Positions 10,218 through 20,765 of a stretch of DNA of 64,000 nt are shown one piece after another. Position 1 is the stretch's first letter. The number at the start of each line of letters is the position of its first letter. The notes below the pieces were generated by a model. That model ran no database searches, was not told where the DNA came from, and saw only the letters and a list, made by a program, of their open reading frames with translations. Position numbers and translations under genes: made by a program. The stretch is from Vicia villosa (lineage: Eukaryota > Streptophyta > Magnoliopsida > Fabales > Fabaceae), in NCBI RefSeq assembly GCF_029867415.1, contig NC_081185.1:133073753-133137752 (forward strand). Direction: 5' to 3'.

Positions 10218-12779
10218 TTCCAAACCCCTCACCAAGTGAAGACCCCTTCAGATTTTCAGATTTTTTTCTTCTCACTTCGATTTCTCTCTTCACTCTCTCC
10301 AAGCTCCCATTTTTCTCTCATCACTCTTCTTTCTCTCTCTACAAAGTTTGTTACAATCTTGTAACAAACTCATCAACCTTCATCCTCATCCTCACACAAT
10401 CATCATCTTCATCATCTTTCAATCACCATTATGGCTTCAATTGAAACCTGATACAAGCTTCAAAGCATCACCATCATCTTCATCAATCACCTCCATAATC
10501 ATTTTGTGGTCATCACTTTCAAGAGAAGCAAGTATCCTCATCGTTCAATCTGCAAGTATTAAGTTCACTTCTCAAGTGTGCATTCATTCTTCACTGCAAG
10601 CCATCATCATTCTCAAGAAGCAAGGATTGGAACACAGCTGTGGAATTCTTCTTCAAATCTTGATCAAGATTCGCAACAAGTAAGCTCTATTCCTTTGCAT
10701 TTAGAAGCATATAGGCCTGGAACCCGTCATCAGGGATTGGGTTAGGATTTAGACCACCATGTTTGCATTGAAGGTGTTGCATATCGTGTATGGATTTATT
10801 TTGAACATGAATTCGGTTTGCGTGGTATAGCTCTCATATGAATGTATGGATCACGTATTTGAATGCCTTGCGTCGCGAGGATTGCTTTGGTACTCGTTTT
10901 GTGTGATTTAGGGAGAGTCTTGAATGTTAGGGTTTTAGAAATGTGATTCGGATCGTGCATTAGAAGGAGAATCAAAGAAAACAGATGCGAGATTCATGAT
11001 CTACGCGAAATTTCGAGGGGAAAGGTGTGTGCTTTCGTGATTTCTGGGCAAATCTTCCATAGCTCCGGCGGCGGCGCTAAGCTGAAGAAGATGACCGGAG
11101 CATCTCCAGCTCCGGCGAGGCCCTTGCATGGTTTCTTTTTGGTTTATTACGTGGCGATCTCTTATTGGCTTGAGTTCCCATTTCATTTCATTTTTGTCTT
11201 GTTGTAAATCATTGGTGCATGACGTGGTGAACCGTGATTGGCCCTGGTGTTATTTTGTCCTCATCTCACTTAAAACTAACTTGACCAATTGACATAGTGT
11301 ACCTACATTAACTCACGTTGCTGCATGTAAATAAAAAAACTATAGGCTATGTGAGTAGTGCTGCATTAGTATTAGAATGAAAATAGTGTATAAAGGATGG
11401 GCCACGTGACTAGGGCCTTGGCGCCGTTGCTTTCTGCACACCCCTGTAATAGGCCCAAGCGCTAATTATAAAGGGATTAACTCATGCCAGATTTCGCTTT
11501 TACACCCCTGCCTGTTCAAATTTCTTTTATTTGCCATATTGATTTTCTTCATAACTTTTAATTCGTAAACCAGTTTTCCTTCAAATAAAAAATAAATAAA
11601 AATATGTTTTAGATAGAATCACATGTGTAAATAATTGTAGTATTTTTTCTAGATTTTTAGAAATTGTTTTCCTATTTTTAATAAATCCTTTCTTTCAACA
11701 TGTTCATTGTGTTTTTAAGTTTGATCGGTTTTGCAAATTAATTTTTGTTTAATACCTTAGGAGTAGAATTTGATTGCCATTTTTTGTGTGATATCAGTAG
11801 GCTCATATACCATATTGTGTGAAAAAAATAAAAGTTTAATTCTATGTTTTGGTTATGTTTTCATTAGATTTTCTATACCCGATTTGTGTGCGTTCCTAAA
11901 CGGATAACCATGTGAATTTGACCTATAATTTGCTTTGCATTTATGCAATTGACTTAGTTTCTTTTTGTACATATAAGTAGGGATGTTTAGAGGTCCTAAG
12001 ACCTGGAGTTGAATTTTTCAAGTCATGTTTTCTTATTTTACTTGATTTTTCTTTTTTACTTGTAGATAACTCACCTTTGGTTAACGATTGCATCATAACT
12101 TGTCCGAATGACCTATAATTTTGTATGAAACTTCGTGACATGATTCCATGATTGTTTAGACACCTATTAGAGGTCATTAGCTACTGACTTCCATCATTTG
12201 ATTACATCTTTCTAACTTCACTCCTAATTTCAATTCTACTAACTAGTTTTGACCTAGTTTTGTATAGTTTTGTTAGAACTTTGTTTGTTTCAAGTTAATT
12301 GACTAACATAGATTGGTATAAGGTCTTGGACCTATAAATGAACTAATTGCTACTGACTTTAAGCTTTGTTCATGGTTTCATTTGCTTTTTGTTTTGATTA
12401 ATGGATGTTTGTTCGCTAATGGTTAAGTGACGATTTATGCGATACTTTGGTAACTCTTTGTGAATATTTTCGTGTAGCGCCATATGGCTTTTGTGTTTGA
12501 TTTAGGACATTTATTTCCTTGATTTGCTACTGCCCTAGGGCTCTCTTCTCATCTTGTTGGAGTTGTAACTCCATTCTTTTGCCATGTTCCCTTAGACTCT
12601 TCCTTCTTTGTTAAAAGGAATTGAGATAGGTTAGGATAGTTATCCTTGACCTTAGGGCCATTAGACTTAGATTAGAATAACTTAGATTAGAGAATAGGTT
12701 AGTTCCCTTTTTCATTCTCTTTTTCTTTTCAACTTTAAAACACTAATAAATAAAGATACGAATCACATTAAGAAAGTGA

Positions 12780-13040
12780 TAGAGAAATGAGTGGGATTCA
12801 TTCCCTAATCTGTTTCTCAATCACTTAGTGGGAGAGAAATGAGTGGGATTCATTCCCTAATCTGTTTCTCGGTCACTACTTAATGGGAGAGAAATGAGTG
12901 GGATTCATTCCCTAATCTGTTTCTCAAACATTAACTAATGGGATAGAAATGAGTGGGATTCATTCCCTAATCTGTTTCTTGAACATTATATAATGGGATA
13001 GAAGTGAGTGGGATTCATTCCCTAATCTGCTTCTCGATCA
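12780..13040 (+). repeat. five tandem units in the Ogre LTR U5
   Basis: Five copies of a unit of about 52-57 bp whose core (GAGTGGGATTCATTCCCTAA, then CTGTTTCTC) is nearly invariant, while the linkers vary in sequence and length. The core contains the inverted repeat GGGATTCATTCCC. Confidence 0.9.
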
Positions 13041-13720
13041 TTATGCATTTTATGTGATTCTAATCGCAAAGTAAATCCCCTTAAAAAATACCCAACCAAA
13101 AACATTCAAAAACACTTAATAAAGGCTCGAATTAAAACAAAGTGACGAAGTGGTGCGAAACCTTGTATTGGGTTTTGTTCATCATGTAGTTACATAAAAA
13201 ACACAAACCCAAGTTCATTCTTTTGCCTTGTTAGGCGCTTAAGAACAAGTTAAGTCCTTTCCAAAACTAGGCGTATAAGTCTCCAAAGGTCGAGCATCGT
13301 GGATTGTGACCTTAACCGCTGTTCAACTAAAAAACACAAAACAAATGGAAACTATGGAGCCGAACTACGGTCGTTCTGATTCCTGAAAAGGATACGTAGG
13401 CATTGGGTCGCGGGGCCTAAGCGAACACACTTGTAAATAATTCCTTCTTTTCCCCGTATTTCTTTTGCATTCATTCGCATTTAGGTTTAGACATTAGACA
13501 CCCTTTAGATAGAAACAAACATAGGTGGATACCATCGAGTACGATGGGCGTGAGGGGTGCTAACACCTTCCCCTTGCGTAACCGACTCCCGTGCCCTATT
13601 CTCTGGTCGAAAGACCCTGTTCTTGTTCTGAGTTAGGTTTCCTGATATTCCTTTCCCGCGATGGGATGAATATATTAGTGGCGACTCTGATTCCATTTTT
13701 CGCGGGGTAGCGACAATGCC

Positions 13721-13902
13721 CTCGTCACTTGGTCTTGAATATCCGAAGCATACTCGTTAATTTATTTCCTACGATCTCGATCACGCACAATTTCATTTGG
13801 GTTAAACTCATTAACCACATTAGGCGGCGGTTCTAATTCAGCTTCTGGTTGCACAACATTCACATTCTCAATACTTGCTCTATCAACCAAAAATCTCTTC
13901 TT
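13721..13902 (-). pseudogene. hAT/ZMYM1-like N-terminal exon, copy 1 (broken)
   Basis: Minus-strand translation matches the exon at 35487-35653 (shared residues S-I-E-N-V-N-V-V-Q and I-N-E-Y-A). It resembles the N-terminus of plant zinc-finger MYM-type/DUF4371 hAT transposase proteins. The start codon of copy 2 is AAG here (13900-13902), and a TAA replaces the CAA that encodes Gln before I-N-E-Y. Its right-hand end lies just past the Ogre LTR and the candidate target duplication, so the Ogre element inserted into this sequence. The family name is from memory of motif style; the copy-to-copy homology is seen directly. Confidence 0.6.
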
Positions 13903-15125
13903 CTCTGAAATTAAATGATCTTGAATTAATACTCATTTAACATAGTCTAAAATGAAGCAAAATACATTCAAAAGTATTAATTTTGAATGAACAAATACAT
14001 TCAGGAAGTCTTAGTTTAAAATGAATATATTTATTGGGGAGTCCAGGAAAGTCGGGAGCACCGATGAAATTAATGCTCCAGGACCACAAGGGAGTGAGAC
14101 ACCATATCTCAATTCAAAACCTTAAGGTGTTAGATGAATGGATCTTCTCTCTTATAAATCCAACATTTCACCCATTCATAGGTAATGTGGGACTTTAACC
14201 ACTCACACTTGCACTCAACAATATCCAAAGTCTTAATCTATCCTGCATCACTAAGGAAAAAATAAATTTAAAATTAAAAGATTTCAAATGTCAAAGAAAA
14301 TTGTTTCAAGAAGATTTACTCTATATTTTTCCACTTGATTTTGTTGACATGTGAAAATCAAGTATAAGAAACCTTAAGACAAAAAAGTCACATATAGGCT
14401 TTTCAATCCTTTGACATTACCTAGCAATTTAATGATCACTACCTAGGAAAATCAATCAATAACTGTGTATGAATACATTCATGTGGATTTACACTTCCAT
14501 GTATAATGTACTAGTATTGTATTCACCTATTTTGACCATAAATAACATACTTCTTCTATAACAAAAAACTTGTCACAAATTTATTAGTACAATCCAACAA
14601 GGAACAACAGAATAATTATTGGTCTTTTTGGCACTACTCAAGATTCTTTGAAGTTTATCTTCTAAAATCTGAATACATTCCAAATCTAATCCTCATGTCA
14701 AGTCGTCAAGACAACCAATTATTGCACGATTTGGACATATTTTCTACTACTACATGCAATTCATTAAAAAATAGACAAATTTCACAGAAGAAATAAAGCA
14801 AAACTCCAAAACATCAAAGAAATAGATCGTTGAAAAAGGTGACATAGTACTATCAACGGTGGATTCGATAAATCCGACGATGGTGTAGCAGAGAAAGCCA
14901 ACACGGTGACGTCGTGACGGCCAAGAGACGTACGGCAAGGAAACTGCTCGCGCGCAGATTGTTTACAAGTCAACAATTCTCGACGTAGTCGCGGATTCGG
15001 GTTCTAAATTCGTTCTTCCCCTTTCTATTTTTTGCCTTTTTTTACCTCAGACTCAAAAAAAAATTGGACCAGAGACTGGGCATGTGCCCAACCTAGCCAT
15101 GCCTTAAAACCACCCGTGAGCCAAG
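13903..15125 (-). mobile_element. flank of hAT-like element copy 1
   Basis: No open gene. The far end (about 14995-15115) matches 36540-36715 beside copy 2 (T-rich stretch, CAGANTC, then a degenerate GC-rich end with TTAAAACC). This suggests both are remains of the 5' parts of related transposons on the minus strand. Boundaries are approximate. Confidence 0.4.
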
Positions 15126-15188
15126 GACAATGATCGGGTGATGGGTTTTTCACTGCAGGTCCACTTGACTTTCATTGATCCGGTGTTT

Positions 15189-15790
15189 GAGAATTTATCT
15201 TGCCACCCTCCATTTTATACATGTCACCTCAAGTAGGGCGTTTTTATCAAATTATCCTTGTAAAATATTAGATTTTTGAAATTTTCGGTACCGTACTGAA
15301 AATTTCATATAAATACTAGAAATTTTGTTGGATTTACCAATTTACCGTGTCTGATGCTACATACCGAAAATTTAAAATTTCTGGTACCGGATATTTCAAA
15401 TTTTCGATATGTAGCAGCAGTTAAAATTAATACCGGAAATTTGAAATATCCGGTATATGAAAAATTATCGGATATTTCAAATTTTCGATGTGACTTCAAT
15501 TCATAAAATTACTAAAAATTTAAAATTTCCAGTAATACTGGGTCTTAATTTTTAAATTTCCGATAGATGGATACCGAAACTTTATAAAAAACAAAGAATT
15601 TCCGGTATCTGTCAAAAAGAGGTATTGGAAATTTACTCTGCGGTAATTATTTTTTTTGATGATTTTGACAATAGTAATTGCTTTTTCAAAAAAGATAAAA
15701 ATTCTGAGTAAATAATATCAGAAACATTTTAGGAATAATATAAAATGGAATGTGGCATGTATAAATTGAGGGGTGGCAAGATAAATTCTC
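15189..15790. mobile_element. foldback MULE-like element with palindromic interior
   Basis: Terminal inverted repeats of about 40 bp start GAGAATTTATCTTGCCACCC on both ends. Flanks CCGGTGTTT (15180-15188) and CCAGTATTT (15791-15799) are a 9 bp target duplication with two G/A differences. The interior repeats a dyad motif of the type ACCGGAAATTT...AAATATCCGGT about seven times. It has no coding capacity. The termini resemble those of the PMD element next door (AATTT, CTT, CACC spacing), suggesting a related non-autonomous family. Confidence 0.8.
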
Positions 15791-15799
15791 CCAGTATTT

Positions 15800-16580
15800 A
15801 TACATTTGAATTAGGCCTTCTTGTAATTAAGTCTCTCCATCTTTGGGACCTAAGGCTTGTCCGGATCATTAATGAACTATTGACGGGAAAAATATCAATT
15901 TGTGATGAACCATAAACTACGGTGTATCTTTCAATGTTGAACAATCTAATCTCAAAGCCTAAATAAAAAGTTATTAAAGCATTGCAAGTTGTGTTTAAAT
16001 CGCACGAGCCAATTAAGCATTAGTATTGCCTAATCATATGTATTTTGTAAGGAGGACAACTTCTTTACCCATCACAAAAAGATGAGTAGTGTACCTTCAG
16101 CCAATCACATAATACCATTTAACATTTACATGTTTAATTATTTACTAAATAGTATATTTGTTTATTGTTTTCAAGATATTTTACACTAAAGGTAACCTTA
16201 CCCAACTTGCTGAGTTGGGTAAATAAGAATTCACCTTTTGTAAGTTGTTTTTTTATGTGAGACTTGATGTCACATTTATTCACTTTGAGAAAAAAACTTA
16301 CTATTAAAAGAGAATTGCTTAAGTTTAAATGCACATGTTTGATTTTATTCAACTTTAAAAGTAAAACCAATTCTACTTTCAAAAATACAAACCTGTCAAA
16401 TTCAATTTAAAATTAATTGTTTACTACATATGATTTTTAATTTGGTACACGTTTGTTTATACCCATTTCCAAAATTAAAACCAATCATATCTTCAGTAAA
16501 AATAACTTTTCAAGGATGTGTATTGGATCGTTAGAGGCGCATCAACATTTGGGAGAGAACAACTACACAGGTGAATATTC
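15800..16580. other. AT-rich intergenic DNA
   Basis: No gene, repeat boundary or RNA gene is recognised here. Short ORFs have no supporting motifs. Confidence 0.5.
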
Positions 16581-16696
16581 ATCATGGATAAGAAGATTGA
16601 ATTGTAAAGGAATGAATAGTCGGATCGAGTTTATATATGAAAATCTGAAGACGAATGGGAGTGGTAAGAGGAGTTATAGCCGTCGATTATAATTTA
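16581..16696 (-). pseudogene. histone H4 promoter/5' UTR relic, part 1
   Basis: Contains ATAAGAAGATTGAATTG and GTTTATATATGAA in the same order as the 5' UTR and TATA region of H4 gene 2 (34080-34155), then GTCGATTATAATTTA matching 34183-34198. No H4 coding sequence follows on the left, so only the promoter side survives. The sequence is interrupted at 16697 by the PMD-carrying transposon and resumes at 19857. Confidence 0.75.
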
Positions 16697-16764
16697 GAAA
16701 ATTTCTTTGCCAATCTCCCAACCTTCTAGCTCACCTCTGGTGAAAAACCCAGAATACCCCTGAC

Positions 16765-17315
16765 TTCGGAAATGAACTTCCGAAATGCAAGAAAAAGGTG
16801 TTTTCGGAGATGCATTTCCGAAAGCGTCTTTTTTTAAAAAAAAAATTTGACTTATTTCAGAAATGCACTTTCGAAAACAGCATTTCGGAAGTTCATTTCC
16901 GAAATACTGCGCGTTTTGCAGATTAAGCAAAACAGCCCCCTCCCCCAAATCATTTACCCTAATCTTCTTCAAACTCAACCCCAAAGAGATTTTTGTGCAA
17001 ACCAGTTCCAAGCTACCTCAAAGGCTCCATCTACTTGCTCTATTACATTCTAAAGTCCTCCAATCTATTCAATAGGTAAGCATTTTGATTTTAAGATCTA
17101 AGATTATAATGTATTTTAGGGTGTTTAGAAATAGCAAAAAATGTATTAGGTTAGGTTTATACTGATATTTAGGATGTTTAGAATGTGTATACATAGGTTT
17201 GAATTTTGATTTTGGGGTCTGCCATTGAAGGTTGCAGAAAAGCTCTGCGCAGGGGTGTTTCGGAAGTTCATTTCCGAAAACACCTCCATCCCAGTTTCGG
17301 AAATGAACTTCCGAA
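16765..17315. repeat. left cluster of TTCGGAA palindromes
   Basis: Six 20-bp units close to TTCGGAAATGCATTTCCGAA at 16765, 16803, 16856, 16884, 17259 and 17296. The consensus is its own reverse complement. Four lie in the subterminal repeat and two in the 5' UTR intron just before the PMD start codon. Confidence 0.9.
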
Positions 17316-17387
17316 CTGTATCAGAAGTGCAATTTTTTTTTTCATTTGTCTCGCATATTAATCGATTTCGATTTCGATTGTTTACAG
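17076..17387 (+). other. predicted 5' UTR intron of the PMD gene
   Basis: A GTAAGC donor at 17076 and TTTACAG acceptor ending at 17387 leave a short leader before the ATG at 17392. This matches the common plant pattern of a leader intron. It contains two of the palindromes. Confidence 0.55.
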
Positions 17388-17391
17388 GAAC

Positions 17392-19417
17392 ATGACAAGG
17401 AACCAGCCAGCACGCATCAGACAGGGGAGGGAGTCCCAGACTGCGTCGGCTAGACGCGAGCGGGCGGCGGCGCAGCTGGCGTCGACAGGCGGGCGGGGCC
17501 GGGGACGCCGTGTGCGCGTTCAGCAGGACTTGGTGGAGAGTTCATCTCCTTCAGGCTATAGGAGTAGGCTGGCTCAGGTATCTTCTTCCCGCCAGCGAGA
17601 GGAGGAGGATGATGATGAGGAGGAGGAGGAGGAGGTCATACCGGATGTTGACCCTCCAGTCGGGGAGGAGGAGGAGCAGGAGGAGCAGGAGGTGGATAGC
17701 TATCCGGGAGGGCCTTTTGACACTTCCCTGCTGATTCACTACCAGGATCACGTCGCTCGGCGGATCTGGGAGGGAGAGGTATTTTTTTTAACTTAGCCGT
17801 TTATTTGTCACCATTTTTTATAATTTTACCGTTTATTTTTCGCTTATTTGTTTTTTTTTTGTAACAGGAGAGAGAGCCATTGAAAATGGTGAACCACTCC
17901 AGGAAGATTTTCGGTCTGTTTAAACCAGCAGCTGAGTGGTTTAACGACCATGTGCGAGGTTCAGGGCTCAGCGGGCTCTGCATGACGGGGTACACCACCA
18001 TCAGCACCGGCATGCAGGGGGCATTTGTGGAGCGCTGGCACAAGGAGACGTCATCTTTCCACCTGCCGGTTGGGGAGATGACGATCACCTTGCATGACGT
18101 CCAGTGTCTTCTCCACCTGCCTATTAGGGGGCCGCTGTTGACCCACTCCAAGATCCAGAGGGTGGAGGCCATTGAGTGGATGACGCTATATCTGGGCATG
18201 GAGGAGGAGGTTGCTCACTTTGAGTGCGCCACGACTTGTGGGCCTCATGTCCGGTTCACTACACTGAAGATCTATTTTGAGTTCCACCTGGACGCGGCGG
18301 CCGAGGCCGAGGAGGCGGGTGACGAGCTATTCACACAGTATCACCGCGGCTGCGCTCTCCGGTGCTGGTACATGCATGTGGTAGGCGCTGCATGCTTTGT
18401 GGACAAGAGCGCCAGGTACGTCGACGTGACCTACCTCCGCTATTTCATGGACATGGATACCGTTCACCAGTGGAACTGGGGGGCAGCTACTCTGGCATAT
18501 CTCTACCAGAAGCTGAATGAGGCCTCCAACTGGCGGACGAGGCAGCTGGTCGGATCCTGCACTCTGCTTACGGTACGTTTGATTTTAACACATTCTCGTA
18601 TTTATTTATTTATTTATTTATGTTTCGTATTTAATTTTAATACATTATCGTATTTATGTTTCAGAGCTGGATCATCTCCTACTTCTCCCGCATCCACGGC
18701 TTCCACATCGATCCTGAGTATGTGGACCCCATGTCCAGGGCCGCCAGATACGTTCTCCAGAGGGGGAACGATGCGGTGGGACCATACCGCCTGTACCTGG
18801 ACCGCACGATGCACGACGACGTCACCTGGAGGCCGTTCGCCGACTACGCTCAGATTGTCCCCTTCGACGGGGTTGCTCTATATTCAGGCTGGTTGGCATG
18901 CAGGACCGGCATCATGGTTCGGTATCTCCCGGAGCGGTGCATGCGTCAGTTCGGATTCGTGCAGATCATACCCAGGTCACCCTTCGAGGCTGCTCCTGAC
19001 ACAGTGACCAGAGTGCAGCTCACTGCCATATGGGAGCATTGGGAGGATCATGTGGTACCGCTGGAGTACCGTCGCATGCGGGTCACCCAGGACTGGCACA
19101 GTGTGGAGGGATACGTCACATGGTTCTACCGGGTGTCCCATCCTCTCTTGAGACCCGACGTTCCCGGCGCTCCTAGGCCAGCACACGAGGAGATCCTGGA
19201 GAACCAGCAGGCCGAGGATGATCACGCCATTGATCTCATGCCGATCTGTCAGCGGATATCGATGATTGGGCGGGACGCGTTGGATCGAGGTATCGTGGAG
19301 CGGGGCGGTCCAGAGGCAGTCGCGGTGATGGAGATGATCGTCCTTGATGCGGACCGTGCGGCGACATACAGGCGGCAGAGGAGGGCCCAGGGTGAGAGGG
19401 TTAGGCACACCCAGTAG
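17392..19417 (+). CDS. plant mobile domain (PMD/MAIN-like) protein, intact
   Basis: Three exons, 17392-17778, 17868-18572 and 18665-19417, with GT/AG borders all in phase 0, give 614 residues without a stop. The first exon is Arg/Gly-rich then strongly acidic. The PMD proper (aminotransferase-like mobile domain) starts in exon 2 with the family hallmark F-H-L-P-V-G-E-M-T-I-T-L-x-D-V, then LLHLPIRG, and runs through conserved Trp-rich segments in exon 3. PMD proteins MAIN and MAIL1 act in transposon silencing and genome stability; other PMD copies are carried by gypsy and Mutator-like elements. Here the gene fills the transposon at 16697-19856 and is far more GC-rich than its surroundings. It is not a host gene in a stable position. 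Its role in transposition is unknown. Confidence 0.9.
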
Positions 19418-19641
19418 TGGTCGGGTTTATTTATTTTTTGTTTTCGGATTGTATCTTTAGCACACTATTTTTATTTGTTTCGGTTTGTATATATTATTTT
19501 CATCGGATTAGTATTTTTTTTGTTTATTTATCATATTAGTGTTTTCAGTCTATCTATTGTTTATTTTATTTGCCGGTAACGTTTAATTAAAATGCGGTTG
19601 CGTTTAAGAAAAAACATAAAAAAAAACACAGTTTCTGCATA

Positions 19642-19791
19642 ATTCGGAAATGAACTTCCGAATTCACCCCCCATGAGGTGTTTTCGGATGTTCATCTCCG
19701 AACGCACCCCCCATGAGGTGTTTTCGGAGATGAACTTCCGAATCAAGGAAATTTTTTTTAAAAAAAAGCGCTTCGGAAGTTCATTTCCGAA
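19642..19791. repeat. right cluster of TTCGGAA palindromes
   Basis: Four units at 19642, 19683, 19723 and 19772, spaced about 40-50 bp, in the right subterminal region of the PMD element. Two are separated by identical spacers containing CACCCCCCATGAGGTG, showing local duplication. Confidence 0.9.
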
Positions 19792-19856
19792 GCAGGGGTA
19801 GTTTGGGAATTTCGCTGGAGGTGACCCCCCATAGGGAGGTGGGTAAAGAAATTTTC

Positions 19857-19925
19857 ATAATTTAATCAATGGATGATGATAGCGATCCATGTCATCCTCT
19901 TTGGTTTGTTTTATGTTGATCGCTT
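19857..19925 (-). pseudogene. histone H4 promoter relic, part 2
   Basis: After the ATAATTTA duplication the sequence follows the H4 gene 2 promoter (34191-34245). The octamer GATCCGCG has become GATCCATG (19884-19891), and CG dinucleotides are changed to CA or TG. Homology fades near 19925. Confidence 0.75.
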
Positions 19926-20258
19926 ATGAGTGGGCCATTGAATTCGTCACACCTAGTTATACTTATATTTATGAAAATTGAATTAAACTTGATGAGTTGA
20001 AAGTTAATCAATTTAAATTGTTCATATGTTTGGAATTCAATTAGTAGTTTGGAATTTGGATCATCATTAGACTAGTTTTAGTTTTTTTTTTTAAGTAATC
20101 TGTTGTTTGAGTCAATCTTTTTATATTGGCATAATAAATTTTCTCAAATTTTTAAAATATCAATATTGGATCATCACTTAAGTTTTAACCCAATAAATTA
20201 TTCTTATTTTCAAATTTATTAAAAATGAAACAATTATGTTCCTATTTCGACCGAGGTA

Positions 20259-20757
20259 TAGGAGTGGGAATAGGTCAGGCCGGCCTATAGGGGCATATGG
20301 CCTAGCCTATATAAGGTCAGGCCAGGTCAGACTTATTTAACAAAAAGGCCTAGCTTAGGCTTTTTTAAAAGCCTATTTAGTAAAATAGGCCAGGCTTAGG
20401 CTATTAAAAAAGCCTATGAAGCCTTATAGGCCGGCCTATATTTTTATGTATATTAAAAATAAGTTAAATAAATCGGCTTATATTTACATGTATATTAGAA
20501 AAAAAGGCTAAATAGGCAAGCCTATATATGCATATATATTAGAACAAAGGCTAAATACACCAGCCTATATATGCATATATAGGACGGCTTATAAGATTTT
20601 TTAAATAATATGGATTAATTGAAAATCATAATGAAAAATAGGCTTTTAAATAGGCTTTCAAGGCAGGCCACAGGCCAGGCTCAGGCCTTTCAGGTTTATC
20701 ATAGGCCAGGCTCAGGCCTTATAAAGCCTAGCCTAGCCTAGCCTATTTCCACCCCTA
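20259..20757. mobile_element. hAT-type MITE, 499 bp
   Basis: Ends read TAGGAGTGGGAATAGG and, inverted, TAGGGGTGGAAATAGG. A perfect 8 bp target duplication CCGAGGTA lies at 20251-20258 and 20758-20765. The interior is dominated by AGGCC/GGCCT words (AGGCCAGGCT, GCCTAGCCTA) in both orientations. It has no coding capacity. Confidence 0.88.
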
Positions 20758-20765
20758 CCGAGGTA

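Larger units (their letters stand above)
1..13715 (+). mobile_element. Ogre/Tat-lineage Ty3-gypsy LTR retrotransposon, 3' part
   Basis: Contains the end of gag, protease, a predicted intron, RT, two RNase H domains, integrase, a long 3' UTR, a polypurine tract and a complete 3' LTR. The 5' LTR, primer-binding site and start of gag lie left of the window. Placement in the Tat/Ogre lineage rests on the second (archaeal-type) RNase H between RH and INT, a splice-joinable gap between protease and RT, absence of a chromodomain and an LTR of about 5.25 kb. The five bases after the LTR (13716-13720, ATGCC) are the candidate target duplication; the left copy cannot be seen. Only one in-frame stop is visible in the coding region (380-382), so this is a fairly young copy. 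Confidence 0.95.
8465..13715 (+). repeat. Ogre 3' LTR (5251 bp)
   Basis: Starts TGTTGCACCCC directly after the polypurine tract and ends GGGTAGCGACA, giving terminal TG...CA. A TATA box at 10211-10217, followed by a CT-rich leader, implies a U3 of about 1.8 kb and an unusually long R-U5 of about 3.5 kb. U3 has a cluster of TTGAC cores (8763-8990) and an old internal duplication of roughly 430 bp (about 9170-9470 against 9605-9910). U5 contains five tandem units at 12780-13040. No coding sequence is supported inside it. Confidence 0.9.
16697..19856 (+). mobile_element. MULE-like transposon carrying a plant mobile domain gene
   Basis: The element is 3160 bp. Both ends read GAAAATTTCTTT inward and the inverted similarity continues about 90 bp (CACC...TCACCTC...). 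It is flanked by a perfect ATAATTTA duplication (16689-16696 and 19857-19864). The uninterrupted site exists in the promoter of H4 gene 2 (ATAATTTA followed by ATCGATGG), which proves the boundaries. It holds ten copies of a 20-bp palindrome near its ends and one intact three-exon PMD gene; no transposase domain is seen. An 8-9 bp duplication with long TIRs fits Mutator-like elements. Confidence 0.88.

Noticed and set aside
10181..10683. Ser/His-rich ORFs in the Ogre LTR
   Set aside because: Products of the CT-rich leader after the TATA box; no domain and not expected in an LTR.
17880..19007. Single continuous 375-codon PMD ORF running through the second intron
   Set aside because: After 18572 it reads intron and then a wrong frame of exon 3; the spliced model gives family-consistent protein.
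18977..19408. Minus-strand 143-codon ORF in the PMD gene
   Set aside because: Shadow of GC-rich exon 3; the plus-strand three-exon model is supported by family motifs and phases.
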